From: Nocardioides sp. zg-1228 | Lineage (GTDB): Bacteria > Actinomycetota > Actinomycetes > Propionibacteriales > Nocardioidaceae | Assembly: GCF_017086465.1 (NCBI RefSeq) | Contig: NZ_CP070961.1 | Coordinates: 434,001 to 498,000, forward strand | Direction: 5' to 3' | DNA length: 64,000 bases | Shown: positions 43,555-51,825 of the stretch, piece after piece | How positions within the stretch are numbered: position 1 is the stretch's first letter | How the letters are laid out: each line of letters opens with the position of its first letter | Made by a program: the position numbers and the translations under genes | Notes under the pieces: generated by a model | What the model was told of the DNA's origin: nothing | The model's input: only the letters and a program-made list of their open reading frames with translations | Database searches by the model: none

Positions 43555-46500
43555 TCAGACGTTGCGGCGGTACTGCCCGCCGACCTCGAAGAACGCCTCG
43601 GTGACCTGCTGGAGCGAGCACACGCGGGCGGCGTCCATCAGGACGGCGAAGACGTTGTCGCCCGAGATCGCGGCGCCCTTGAGCCGGGCGAGCGCCTCCT
43701 GGGCCTCGGCGCCGTGCTCGGACTGGAACGCCCGCACCCGCGAGAGCTGCGACTCCTTCTCGGCCTCGGTCGCGCGGGCCAGCTCGATCTCCTGCGGCTG
43801 GGCGTCGGCCGCGGACTCCTTGACGAACGTGTTGACGCCGATGATCGGCAGCGAGCCGTCGTGCTTGCGGTGCTCGTAGAGCATCGACTCGTCCTGGATG
43901 CGCCCGCGCTGGTAGCCGGTCTCCATCGCGCCGAGCACGCCGCCGCGCTCGTTGATCCGGTCGAACTCCTCGAGCACGGCCGCCTCGACGAGGTCGGTGA
44001 GGTCGTCGATGACGTAGGACCCCTGGAGGGTGTTCTCGTTCATCGCCAGGCCCCACTCGCGGTTGATGATCAGCTGGATCGCCAGCGCGCGCCGCACCGA
44101 CGCCTCCGTCGGGGTCGTGACCGCCTCGTCGTAGGCGTTGGTGTGCAGGCTGTTGGCGTTGTCGTAGATCGCGATCAGTGCCTGCAGCGTGGTGCGGATG
44201 TCGTTGAAGTCCATCTCCTGCGCGTGCAGCGACCGGCCGCTCGTCTGCACGTGGTACTTCAGCTTCTGCGAGCGCTCGGAGGCGCCGTACCTCTCCTTCA
44301 TCGTCACCGCCCAGATGCGGCGCGCCACCCGGCCCAGCACGCTGTACTCGGGGTCCATGCCGTTGGAGAAGAAGAAGGAGAGGTTGGGCGCGAAGTCGTC
44401 GATGTCCATGCCGCGCGCGAGGTAGGCCTCGACGTAGGTGAAGCCGTTGGCCAGGGTGAACGCGAGCTGGCTGATGGGGTTGGCCCCGGCCTCGGCGATG
44501 TGGTAGCCGGAGATCGACACCGAGTAGAAGTTGCGCACGCCGTTGGCGATGAACCACTCCTGGATGTCGGCCATCATCCGCAGCGAGAACTCGGTGGAGA
44601 ACAGGCAGGTGTTCTGGCCCTGGTCCTCCTTGAGGATGTCGGCCTGCACGGTGCCCCGGACGTTGGCGAGGGCGTACGCCGCGAGGCTCGCGCGCTCCTC
44701 GTCGGACGGCTCGCGGCCCTCGCGCTCGCGGAAGGCGTCGAGCTGCTGGTCGACGGCGGTGTTGAGGAAGAACGCCAGCACCGTGGGCGCCGGGCCGTTG
44801 ATCGTCATCGACACGCTCGTGCTCGGGTCGACGAGGTCGAAGCCGTCGTAGAGCGCCTTCATGTCCGCCAGGGTGGCGACCGAGACGCCGGACGTGCCGA
44901 CCTTGCCGTAGACGTCGGGCCGCGGGTCGGGGTCGCGGCCGTAGAGGGTGACGGAGTCGAACGCGGTGGACAGGCGGGTCGCCGGCTGGCCCTGGGAGAG
45001 GATCTTGAAGCGGCGGTTGGTGCGGGCCGGGTCGCCCTCGCCGGCGAACATCCGCGCCGGGTCCTCGTTGTCGCGCTTGAACGCGAAGACGCCGGCGGTG
45101 AACGGGTAGTAGCCGGGCAGGTTCTCGCTGCGCCAGTAGCGCACCAGCTCGCCGTGGTCGGTGGAGCGGGGGAGCGAGACACGGGGGATCTTGTTGCCGC
45201 TGGGGGACTCGCGGGTCAGCTTGGTGTGGATCTCCTTGTCGCGCACCACGACCACCTGCTCGTCGCCGGAGTAGGACTCCACGACCGCCGGCCAGCGCTC
45301 GATCTGGTCGGCCACCTCGTGGGGCACGCCCTTGCGGGCGGCCTCGAGCAGCTCGGGCACCCCGCCCGCGTCGGCGTCGCCGAGCTGGTCGGCGACGTGC
45401 TGGACGCGCTGCAGGTGGCGGGCGGCCTCGGCGAGCTCGGCGGTGCGCGCGTGGTAGCCGCGGACCGTCTCGGTGATCTCGGCGAGGTAGCGCACGCGGT
45501 CGGCCGGGACGACCTGGCGGATGCCGGAGGAGTGGCGCACGTCGACGGTCGGCAGGGTGCCCTCCTGCACCTCGAGGCCGGCGCCCGCGAGCTCCGCGCG
45601 CAGGTGCTGGTAGAGCGCGGTGACGCCGTCGTCGTTGAACGTCGCCGCGCTCGTGCCGAAGACCGGCATGTCGTGCGGCTGCTTGCCGAAGGCCTCCCGG
45701 TTGCGCACGAGCTGGCGCCCGACGTCGCGCAGGGCGTCCTTGGCGCCGCGGCGCTCGAACTTGTTGATCGCGACGCTGTCGGCGAAGTCGAGCATGTCGA
45801 TCTTCTCCAGCTGCGAGGCGGCACCGAACTCCGGCGTCATCACGTAGAGCGAGTGGTCGACCAGCGGGACGATGCCCGCGTCGCCCTGGCCGATGCCGGG
45901 CGTCTCGACGATCACCAGGTCGTGGCCGGCGGCCTTGAGCACCGCGATCACGTCGGCGAGGTGCTCGGGCACCTCGTGGGCGCCGCGGGTGGCCAGCGAG
46001 CGGAAGAACACCCGGTCGCCGTCGAGGGAGTTGGCCCGGATGCGGTCGCCGAGCAGCGCGCCGCCGCCCTTGCGCCGGGTCGGGTCGACCGCCACGACGG
46101 CGATGCGGAGCTTGTCCTGCTGGTCGGTGCGGAAGCGCCGGACGATCTCGTCGGTCAGCGACGACTTGCCCGACCCGCCGGTGCCGGTGATGCCCAGCAC
46201 GGGCACGACGCGGCGCGCGGCCGCGCTGCGGACCTCGTCGAGCAGCGCCTCGTCGAGGTGTCCGCCCTCGGCGCCGGTGATGGCGCGGGCGACGGCGAAG
46301 CGATCGCCGGAGAGGACCAGCTCGGCCGTGACCTGCCGATCGCCCCACAGGTCGACGTCGCAGTCGGCGACGACCGTGTTGATCATCCCGACCAGGCCGA
46401 GCCGCTGGCCGTCCTCGGGAGAGAAGATGGTCACCCCGGACTCGCGGAGGCGGGCGATCTCCCGGGGCACGATCACACCGCCGCCGCCCCCGACGACCCG

Positions 46501-46779
46501 CACGTGGTCGGCCCCGGCGGCGCGCAGGGACTCCACGAGGTACTCGAAGTACTCCACGTGGCCGCCCTGGTAGGACGACACGGCCACGCCCTGGACGTCC
46601 TCCTCCAGCGCCGCGTCGACGACCTCCTGGACGGAGCGGTTGTGCCCGAGGTGGATGACCTCGCAGCCCTGGCTCATCAGGATGCGCCGCATGATGTTGA
46701 TCGAGGCGTCGTGCCCGTCGAAGAGCGCGGACGCCGTCACCAGTCGGATCGGGTGGGTGGGAAGGTGCAGGTCGGCCAT
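43555..46779 (-). CDS. icmF: Fused isobutyryl-CoA mutase
   Basis: A 1074-residue three-part enzyme. Residues 11-140 bind cobalamin, with the lower-ligand His in FDGHDASINIM and GGGG near 98. Residues 190-420 are a MeaB/ArgK-like G-protein chaperone (P-loop GITGTGGSGKSS at 196-207, VVAVDPTRRKGGGALLGDRI). From about 530 to the end is the acyl-CoA mutase barrel (YGKVGTSGVSVATLADM, TCLFSTEFSLRMMADIQEWF). IcmF converts isobutyryl-CoA to n-butyryl-CoA using adenosylcobalamin, and some forms accept pivalyl-CoA. It is the third gene after a BtuF-like protein and a MarR regulator. Confidence 0.96.
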   Translation of the reverse strand: MADLHLPTHPIRLVTASALFDGHDASINIMRRILMSQGCEVIHLGHNRSVQEVVDAALEEDVQGVAVSSYQGGHVEYFEYLVESLRAAGADHVRVVGGGGGVIVPREIARLRESGVTIFSPEDGQRLGLVGMINTVVADCDVDLWGDRQVTAELVLSGDRFAVARAITGAEGGHLDEALLDEVRSAAARRVVPVLGITGTGGSGKSSLTDEIVRRFRTDQQDKLRIAVVAVDPTRRKGGGALLGDRIRANSLDGDRVFFRSLATRGAHEVPEHLADVIAVLKAAGHDLVIVETPGIGQGDAGIVPLVDHSLYVMTPEFGAASQLEKIDMLDFADSVAINKFERRGAKDALRDVGRQLVRNREAFGKQPHDMPVFGTSAATFNDDGVTALYQHLRAELAGAGLEVQEGTLPTVDVRHSSGIRQVVPADRVRYLAEITETVRGYHARTAELAEAARHLQRVQHVADQLGDADAGGVPELLEAARKGVPHEVADQIERWPAVVESYSGDEQVVVVRDKEIHTKLTRESPSGNKIPRVSLPRSTDHGELVRYWRSENLPGYYPFTAGVFAFKRDNEDPARMFAGEGDPARTNRRFKILSQGQPATRLSTAFDSVTLYGRDPDPRPDVYGKVGTSGVSVATLADMKALYDGFDLVDPSTSVSMTINGPAPTVLAFFLNTAVDQQLDAFREREGREPSDEERASLAAYALANVRGTVQADILKEDQGQNTCLFSTEFSLRMMADIQEWFIANGVRNFYSVSISGYHIAEAGANPISQLAFTLANGFTYVEAYLARGMDIDDFAPNLSFFFSNGMDPEYSVLGRVARRIWAVTMKERYGASERSQKLKYHVQTSGRSLHAQEMDFNDIRTTLQALIAIYDNANSLHTNAYDEAVTTPTEASVRRALAIQLIINREWGLAMNENTLQGSYVIDDLTDLVEAAVLEEFDRINERGGVLGAMETGYQRGRIQDESMLYEHRKHDGSLPIIGVNTFVKESAADAQPQEIELARATEAEKESQLSRVRAFQSEHGAEAQEALARLKGAAISGDNVFAVLMDAARVCSLQQVTEAFFEVGGQYRRNV

Positions 46780-46784
46780 GGGGA

Positions 46785-46806
46785 GATACTAGGACTTCCT
46801 AGTATC
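46785..46806. promoter_or_regulatory. Palindromic operator upstream of icmF
   Basis: GATACTAGGA-CT-TCCTAGTATC, perfect 10-bp arms, 5 nt before the icmF ATG and 30 nt after the MarR gene stop. An overlapping pair GACTTCC and GGAAGTC (46793-46818) extends the symmetry. Size and position fit a MarR-type operator over the promoter or leader of icmF. No ribosome site is visible between it and the ATG. Confidence 0.6.
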
Positions 46807-46836
46807 TACTCGGAAGTCACTTCGCCGACGCGACCC

Positions 46837-47325
46837 TCAGGAGTCCCCGAGCCCGAGCCGCAGCGCGCTCAGCCGGTCGGTCAGGTCACGCACCTCCGAG
46901 GCGGGCAGCCCGGGCGCCTCGAAGACCTCGCGGTTGAGCGCGAGCGTCGCCTCCTCGACCGACTCCCTGCCGGCCTCGGTCAGCACCGCCCGTACGACGC
47001 GCTTGTCCTCGTCGCTGCGCACGCGCTCGACGTAGCCCTGGCCCACCAGCCGGTCCACCGCGCTGGTGACGCTGGTGGGGTGCACCTGCAGCAGCGACCC
47101 GAGTCGCGACATCGGCATCGCGGCACCGCGGCTGAACGACAGCAGCCGCAGCACCTCGTAGCGGGCGAACGTCAGCCCGCGCGGGCGCAGCACGGCGTCG
47201 ATGCGCTCCATCAGCAGCTGCTGGGCGCGCACGAGGGAGGTCACCATCGCCATCCCGTCGGCCGCCTCCGCCCAGCCGTGGGCCACCCACTGCCGGTGGG
47301 CCTCGACGATCGGGTCGCGGGTCAT
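46837..47325 (-). CDS. MarR-family transcriptional regulator
   Basis: A 162-residue winged-helix protein: ERIDAVLRPRGLTFARYEVL, recognition region MSRLGSLLQVHPTSVTSAVD, wing GYVERVRSDEDKRVVRAVLT. MarR dimers bind palindromes and respond to small ligands, sometimes acyl-CoAs. Its start overlaps the BtuF-like gene stop (ATGA) and it lies 57 nt upstream of icmF with a perfect palindrome between. It is probably the repressor of this operon. Confidence 0.92.
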   Translation of the reverse strand: MTRDPIVEAHRQWVAHGWAEAADGMAMVTSLVRAQQLLMERIDAVLRPRGLTFARYEVLRLLSFSRGAAMPMSRLGSLLQVHPTSVTSAVDRLVGQGYVERVRSDEDKRVVRAVLTEAGRESVEEATLALNREVFEAPGLPASEVRDLTDRLSALRLGLGDS

Positions 47326-48065
47326 GTCTGGAGGTTAGCCAGCGCGGCGTGCGCCTCGACCATCGCCGGGCCGTACCAGGTCAGCAGCCGGCCCGACAGC
47401 AGCCGCGTCGGGGTGCGCAGGGCCTCCGGTCCGTCGTCGGCGGTGAAGACGTAGGGCTCGTCGGGCAGCAGCACGAGGTCGGCGCCGGCGCGGTCGATCT
47501 CGTCGGGCGTGACGGTGGGGTAGCGCCCGTCCCGGTCGGCGAGGACGTTGACCAGGCCGGCGGTGGCGAGGAGGTCGTCGGTGTAGGTCGGCGACCCGAC
47601 GACCATCCACGGGTCGCGCCAGATCGGCACGGCGACCGAGAGTCGTCGCGGCGACGGCGTGCCCCACAGCGTCCGGGCCGCGACCAGCCAGTCCGGGTCG
47701 GGCACGTCGAGCGCGGTCGCGAGCAGCCGCGACATCGACTCGAGCGACTGCGCGACGGTCTCGATGCGCGTCACCCAGACGGCGACGCCGGCGTCGCGGA
47801 GGCGGCGCACGTCGAGCTCGCGGTTCTCCTCCATGTTGGCCACGACCAAGTCGGGGGACAGGGCCCGGACGGCGGCGAGGTCGGGGTTCTTCGTGCCGCG
47901 CACCCGCGCGACCGCGAGGTCGGCGGGGTGGGTGCACCAGTCGGTGGCCCCCACCAGCCGGTCGGGCGCCGTGGCCGCGATGGCCTCGGTCAGGCTCGGG
48001 ACGAGTGAGACGATGCGGGTGGCGGGGGCCTGCAGGGGGACGTCCGCCCCGAGGTCGTCGCGCAT
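47322..48065 (-). CDS. BtuF-like helical-backbone metal/cobalamin-binding protein, no signal peptide
   Basis: A 247-residue protein of the class III solute-binding fold (VSLVPSLTEAIAATAPDRLV, VRGTKNPDLAAVRALSPDLV, PDEIDRAGADLVLLPDEPYV). BtuF relatives bind cobalamin. No signal peptide or lipobox is present, so this one may work in the cytosol. It is the first gene of an operon that ends in the B12 enzyme IcmF, which supports a cobalamin-related role. ATG at 48065 was chosen; a GTG 18 nt earlier is in frame. Confidence 0.8.
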   Translation of the reverse strand: MRDDLGADVPLQAPATRIVSLVPSLTEAIAATAPDRLVGATDWCTHPADLAVARVRGTKNPDLAAVRALSPDLVVANMEENRELDVRRLRDAGVAVWVTRIETVAQSLESMSRLLATALDVPDPDWLVAARTLWGTPSPRRLSVAVPIWRDPWMVVGSPTYTDDLLATAGLVNVLADRDGRYPTVTPDEIDRAGADLVLLPDEPYVFTADDGPEALRTPTRLLSGRLLTWYGPAMVEAHAALANLQT

Positions 48066-48127
48066 GGTGAGGAGGCTAGCCACCCGGGGTGGTGGGGGCG
48101 CCCCTGCGCCGTGATGGAGTGCTCCGC

Positions 48128-49288
48128 ATGAGCAAGCACGCCCGTGCCCGAGGGCTGCCGATCGACGGCACGGAGCGCCCGACGGGCCAAGGCTGGGCCT
48201 TCCCCGTCCGCAGTCCCGCCACCGGCGAGCCGCTCTGGGACGTGCCCGACGCCGGCGTGGTCGACGCCCGGGCGGCGGTGAGCGCCGCCCGGCGCGCCGT
48301 CGACGCGACCCAGTGGGGAGGCGACGCCGACCTCCGCGCCGAGGCCGTACGCCGCTTCGCCGCCGCGGTGGCCGAGCACGCCGACGCGCTCGTCGCGCTG
48401 ATGGCGGCCGAGACCGGCGTGCCGGTCGGCCTGCGCGACGCCCACCTCGACGCCGCGCTCGCGACGATGGCGTCCCGCCGGCCCCAGCCCGCCGCGACGG
48501 CCGGGGTGACCGCCGTGGTCACGCCCGCCACCTCGCCGCTGGCCGTGGCGGTCGCGGAGGTCGGGCGGGTCCTCGCCGCGGGAGGCGCCGTCGTGCTCAA
48601 GCCCGCCGCCGAGGCCGCGAGCGCCGCGATCGAGCTGGGCCGCATCGGCCTCGACGTGCTGCCGCGCGGCGTGCTCAACGTGGTGACCACCCGCGACGTC
48701 GACGTCGCGATCGCCCTCACCCTCGACGACCGCGTCGATGAGGTGTCGCTCACCGGGTCGGCCGTCGTGGCCGAGCGGGTGCACCAGGCCGGCCAGCGCG
48801 CCGGCAAGCGGCTGCACCTCGACGTCGGCGGTCCCCAGTCGGTGCGCGTCGGTGACGACGCAGACCTCCAGGACGTCGTGGCCCGCGCCGCGTCGACCGT
48901 GGCGGCCAACGCCGGCCAGGGCTGTCGCCTCCCGGCGAGCGTGGTCGTGCCGGCGCACCGCCACGCCGAGGCGCTGCAGGTGGCCGTCGAGGCCATGCGG
49001 GCGGTCGCCGTCGGCGACCCGTCCGATCCCGCGACCGTCTGCGGCCCGCTGCGCTCGGCGGCCGCGCGCGACCGGGTGCGGCGCTACCTCGACCTCGCCC
49101 GCAGCGAGGGCGGCGACGTCGCCCTCGGCGGTCAGCCCCTCGACCGCCCCGGGTGGTGGTTCGCGCCCACGGTCGTGGGCGGGCTGTCGCCCGGCTCGCG
49201 GCTGGTCCGCGAGGAGGTGCTCGGCCCGGTGCTCATGGTTGCGGCCGCGCCTGCTCCCTCCCCGCCCTCCTCATCGGCACGTGCCTGA
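48128..49288 (+). CDS. C-terminally truncated aldehyde dehydrogenase (possibly decaying)
   Basis: 386 residues against about 480 for the family. The cofactor domain and catalytic Cys (NAGQGCRLPASVVV) are present, but the sequence leaves the family after EEVLGPVLMV and ends in AAAPAPSPPSSSARA. The last 90 or so residues, needed for oligomerisation and active-site closure, are missing. The usual general-base Glu (ELGG) reads LDVGG, an Asp. The 3' end overlaps the convergent GNAT gene by 56 nt, so a deletion joining the two is likely. It is probably inactive. ATG at 48128 was preferred over one at 48089. Confidence 0.75.
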   Translation: MSKHARARGLPIDGTERPTGQGWAFPVRSPATGEPLWDVPDAGVVDARAAVSAARRAVDATQWGGDADLRAEAVRRFAAAVAEHADALVALMAAETGVPVGLRDAHLDAALATMASRRPQPAATAGVTAVVTPATSPLAVAVAEVGRVLAAGGAVVLKPAAEAASAAIELGRIGLDVLPRGVLNVVTTRDVDVAIALTLDDRVDEVSLTGSAVVAERVHQAGQRAGKRLHLDVGGPQSVRVGDDADLQDVVARAASTVAANAGQGCRLPASVVVPAHRHAEALQVAVEAMRAVAVGDPSDPATVCGPLRSAAARDRVRRYLDLARSEGGDVALGGQPLDRPGWWFAPTVVGGLSPGSRLVREEVLGPVLMVAAAPAPSPPSSSARA

Positions 49289-49688
49289 TGCCGTCCTCGT
49301 CGAACTCCGGCCCCGCCACCTCGAAGCCCCAGGCCGCGTAGAAGTCCGCCAGCGGGGCCTGGGCGGCGAGGCGCACCGCCCGGTCGGCGCACAGCGCGAT
49401 CGCCTCGTCCATCATCAGCGCGGCGAGCCCGCGCCCGCGCGCGGTGGCGGCGACGACGACGCGGCCGATCCGCAGCGCGTCCCCGTCCTCGAGCACGCGG
49501 AGGGTGCCCACCACCTCGTCCCCCTCGTCGAGCAGCACGACGTGTCGGGTGCCCGCCTCGAGGTCACGGCCGTCGAGGTCGGGGTAGGGGCAGTCCTGCT
49601 CGACGACGAACACCTCCTGGCGCAGCCGCCACACGTCGTACGCCAGGCGCGCGGGCAGCTCGTCGACACCGGCGACCAGCACCCTCAC
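49233..49688 (-). CDS. GNAT-family N-acetyltransferase (ElaA-like)
   Basis: A 151-residue acetyltransferase. It has AYDVWRLRQEVFVVEQDCPY and LDGRDLEAGTRHVVLLDE, as in ElaA relatives, then the acetyl-CoA loop VVVAATARGRGLAALMMDEA (Q/R-x-x-G-x-G/A). The C-terminus ends FYAAWGFEVAGPEFDEDGI. The substrate is unknown. GTG start overlaps the esterase gene stop by 4 nt. Its tail overlaps the truncated aldehyde dehydrogenase gene on the other strand. Confidence 0.88.
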   Translation of the reverse strand: MRVLVAGVDELPARLAYDVWRLRQEVFVVEQDCPYPDLDGRDLEAGTRHVVLLDEGDEVVGTLRVLEDGDALRIGRVVVAATARGRGLAALMMDEAIALCADRAVRLAAQAPLADFYAAWGFEVAGPEFDEDGIRHVPMRRAGREQARPQP

Positions 49689-50584
49689 CGGACGAACTCC
49701 GTGACGCGCCGCAAGGCGCGGGCGCTCTCGGGGACGGCCGGCAGCAGGCCGTAGACGTGGATCAGGTCGGGCTCCTCGACGGCGGTCAGGTCCCACCCGG
49801 CCTCCGCGGCGCGCCGGGCCAGCAGCCGGCAGCCGGGGGCGAGCAGGTCGCGGGTGCCGTAGAGCATCAGCGCGCGCGGCAGCCCGGCGAGGTCGCCGAG
49901 CGCGGGCGACACCTCGGGCCGCGCGAGGTCGTCGGCCGACCCGGCCCACCACGCGGCGTACGCCTGCGTCTTGCCGATGAACAGCCAGGGGTCGACCGCG
50001 TCGAGGGCGAAGGTCTCGGGCGTCGAGGTGGTGAGGTCGACCCAGGGCGCGTGCAGGACGAGCGACGTCGCCGGAGCCGGTCCGCGGTCGCGCATCGAGA
50101 GCGCCACGGCCAGCGCCAGCCCGCCGCCGGCGGAGTCGCCGGCCAGCACCGCGCCGCCGTCCGCAGCCGCCCACCTCGCGGCGTCCTCGACCAGCGCATC
50201 GTGGGAGTCGGCCCAGGTGTGCTCGGGAGCGAGCGGGTAGTCGGGCAGCACGACGCGTGCGCCGATCGCGTCGGCCAGCCGGGTCGCGTAGCGCACGTGG
50301 AAGGGATCGATCGGCGCCATGAAGCCGCCCCCGTGCACGTAGTAGAGCGTGCGGGTCGCCGGACGCCTGCGCGGCGTCAGGACGTAGGAGGGGAAGCCGA
50401 TGTCGGTGACCGAGACCTCCCAGCGGCGCGCGAATCCCGGCACGACGCGGGTCGGCAGGCTGCGGTCCAGGGTGCGGTGCCACGCCTCGACGCGGGCGCG
50501 CTCGGTGGGCTCGTCGTCGAGCTCGCGGGAGCGGCGCAGCGCGGGCACGAGGCGGGCGAGGAGGTCGTGGCGGCGGCTCGGCAT
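49685..50584 (-). CDS. Alpha/beta hydrolase, HSL-type esterase
   Basis: A 299-residue esterase/lipase of the hormone-sensitive-lipase family: oxyanion motif LYYVHGGGFMAP, nucleophile GDSAGGGLALAV, Asp in GTRDLLAPGC and His in EEPDLIHVYGLLP. It would hydrolyse short- to medium-chain carboxyl esters in the cytosol. ATG at 50584 is used; a longer frame upstream has no ribosome site. It is divergent from the thiamine locus and coupled to the GNAT gene. Confidence 0.9.
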   Translation of the reverse strand: MPSRRHDLLARLVPALRRSRELDDEPTERARVEAWHRTLDRSLPTRVVPGFARRWEVSVTDIGFPSYVLTPRRRPATRTLYYVHGGGFMAPIDPFHVRYATRLADAIGARVVLPDYPLAPEHTWADSHDALVEDAARWAAADGGAVLAGDSAGGGLALAVALSMRDRGPAPATSLVLHAPWVDLTTSTPETFALDAVDPWLFIGKTQAYAAWWAGSADDLARPEVSPALGDLAGLPRALMLYGTRDLLAPGCRLLARRAAEAGWDLTAVEEPDLIHVYGLLPAVPESARALRRVTEFVR

Positions 50585-50650
50585 GCCACGCAGCGTAGGG
50601 GCGGGTCGTGCCCGTGGGCACCGGGGCAGCGCTAGGGTGGGCGCCACGAA

Positions 50651-50740
50651 GACAGGGGAGCACGTGCAGGCGTGCTGAGAGTGCGGACCAGCCGCAGACC
50701 CTCCGAACCTGATCCGGCTAGCACCGGCGATAGGGAGTCC
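50651..50740 (+). promoter_or_regulatory. TPP (THI-element) riboswitch
   Basis: The conserved thiamine-pyrophosphate aptamer cores are present in order: AGGGGAGC (about 50654), GCTGAGAGTGCGG (50673-50686), CCGCAGACCC and CCGAACCTGATCCGG (50703-50718), then CACCGGCGATAGGGAG to 50737. The gene's ATG follows 6 nt after the aptamer end, so control is probably by hiding the start region, the usual actinobacterial mode. It controls the thiamine-type ABC importer. Confidence 0.95.
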
Positions 50741-50742
50741 AG

Positions 50743-51825
50743 ATGAAGCACGCGATCCTCCGCCCTGCCCTCACGGCAGTCACCGCGCTGGCCCTGGCCG
50801 GCTGCAGCCTCTCCGGCGGGGCGGACGACGACGGGTCCACCGCCACCGAGCCGTCCTCGTCGGCGGCGGGGGCCGAGGGCGGCGGCACCGTCGTCCTGGC
50901 CACGCACGAGTCCTTCCACCTGCCCAAGAGGCTGGTGAAGGCGTTCGAGGACGAGACCGGCTACGACCTCGAGGTCCGCGGCGCGGGAGACGCCGGCACC
51001 CTGGCCACCAAGCTGAGCCTCACCGCCGACAACCCCATCGCCGACGCCGCCTTCGGCATCGACAACACCTTCGCGTCCCGCCCGCTCGGCGAGGGCGCCT
51101 TCGCCGAGGTGACCACGACGGCCACGCCGCCCGAGGAGTACGTCCTGCCTCAGGGTGGCGACCGGCTCGTCCCGGTCGACTCGGCCAACGTCTGCGTCAA
51201 CGTCGACACCGCCTGGTTCGCCGAGGAGGGCCTCGAGCCCCCGCGCACCCTCGAGGACCTCGCCGACGAGGACTACCGCGACCTCCTGGTCACCCCGGGC
51301 GCCTCCACCAGCAGCCCCGGCATGGCCTTCTTCCTCGCCACCGTGGCCGCCTTCGGCGACGCCTGGCCCGACTACTGGACCGACCTGCTCGCCAACGGCG
51401 CCAAGGTCGTCGACGGGTGGGAGGACGCCTACTACGGCGACTTCACCGCCGGCTCGGACAACGGCACCCGCCCGATCGTCGTCTCCTACGACTCCTCCCC
51501 GGCCTTCACCGTCAGCGGCGGGAGGTCGACGACCGCGGCCCTGCTCGACACCTGCTTCCGGCAGGTCGAGTACGTCGGCGTGCTGGCCGGCGCCGACAAC
51601 CCCGACGGCGCCGCGGCGCTGGTCGAGTGGCTGCTCAGCGACGAGGTCCAGTCGGCGCTGCCCGAGTCGATGTACGTCTTCCCGGTGATGCCCGGCGCGA
51701 GCGTCCCCGAGGAGTGGGCCGAGTTCGCCCCGCAGCCGAGCGACCCCTACGAGGTGGACCCGGACGAGATCGCCGCCAACCGCGAGCAGTGGCTGACCGA
51801 GTGGACCGACGTCGTCTCGCGATGA
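50743..51825 (+). CDS. thiB: Thiamine-type ABC transporter binding lipoprotein
   Basis: A 360-residue solute-binding protein of the ThiB family. The signal peptide ends in the lipobox LAGC near residue 21, then an Asp/Ser/Thr-rich linker. The mature part has VLATHESFHLPKRLVKAFED, ADAAFGIDNTFASRPLGEGA and DLLVTPGASTSSPGMAFFLA, the ThiB pattern. It captures thiamine (or its phosphates) outside the membrane. The TPP riboswitch directly upstream supports this. The start of the permease gene overlaps its stop (ATGA). Confidence 0.92.
   Translation: MKHAILRPALTAVTALALAGCSLSGGADDDGSTATEPSSSAAGAEGGGTVVLATHESFHLPKRLVKAFEDETGYDLEVRGAGDAGTLATKLSLTADNPIADAAFGIDNTFASRPLGEGAFAEVTTTATPPEEYVLPQGGDRLVPVDSANVCVNVDTAWFAEEGLEPPRTLEDLADEDYRDLLVTPGASTSSPGMAFFLATVAAFGDAWPDYWTDLLANGAKVVDGWEDAYYGDFTAGSDNGTRPIVVSYDSSPAFTVSGGRSTTAALLDTCFRQVEYVGVLAGADNPDGAAALVEWLLSDEVQSALPESMYVFPVMPGASVPEEWAEFAPQPSDPYEVDPDEIAANREQWLTEWTDVVSR

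Noticed and set aside
43714..47454. A 1246-codon open frame on the plus strand
   Set aside because: It lies antisense to icmF, marR and the BtuF-like gene, is Val/Gly/Arg/His-rich with no domain, and exists because GC-rich codons leave the opposite frame open.
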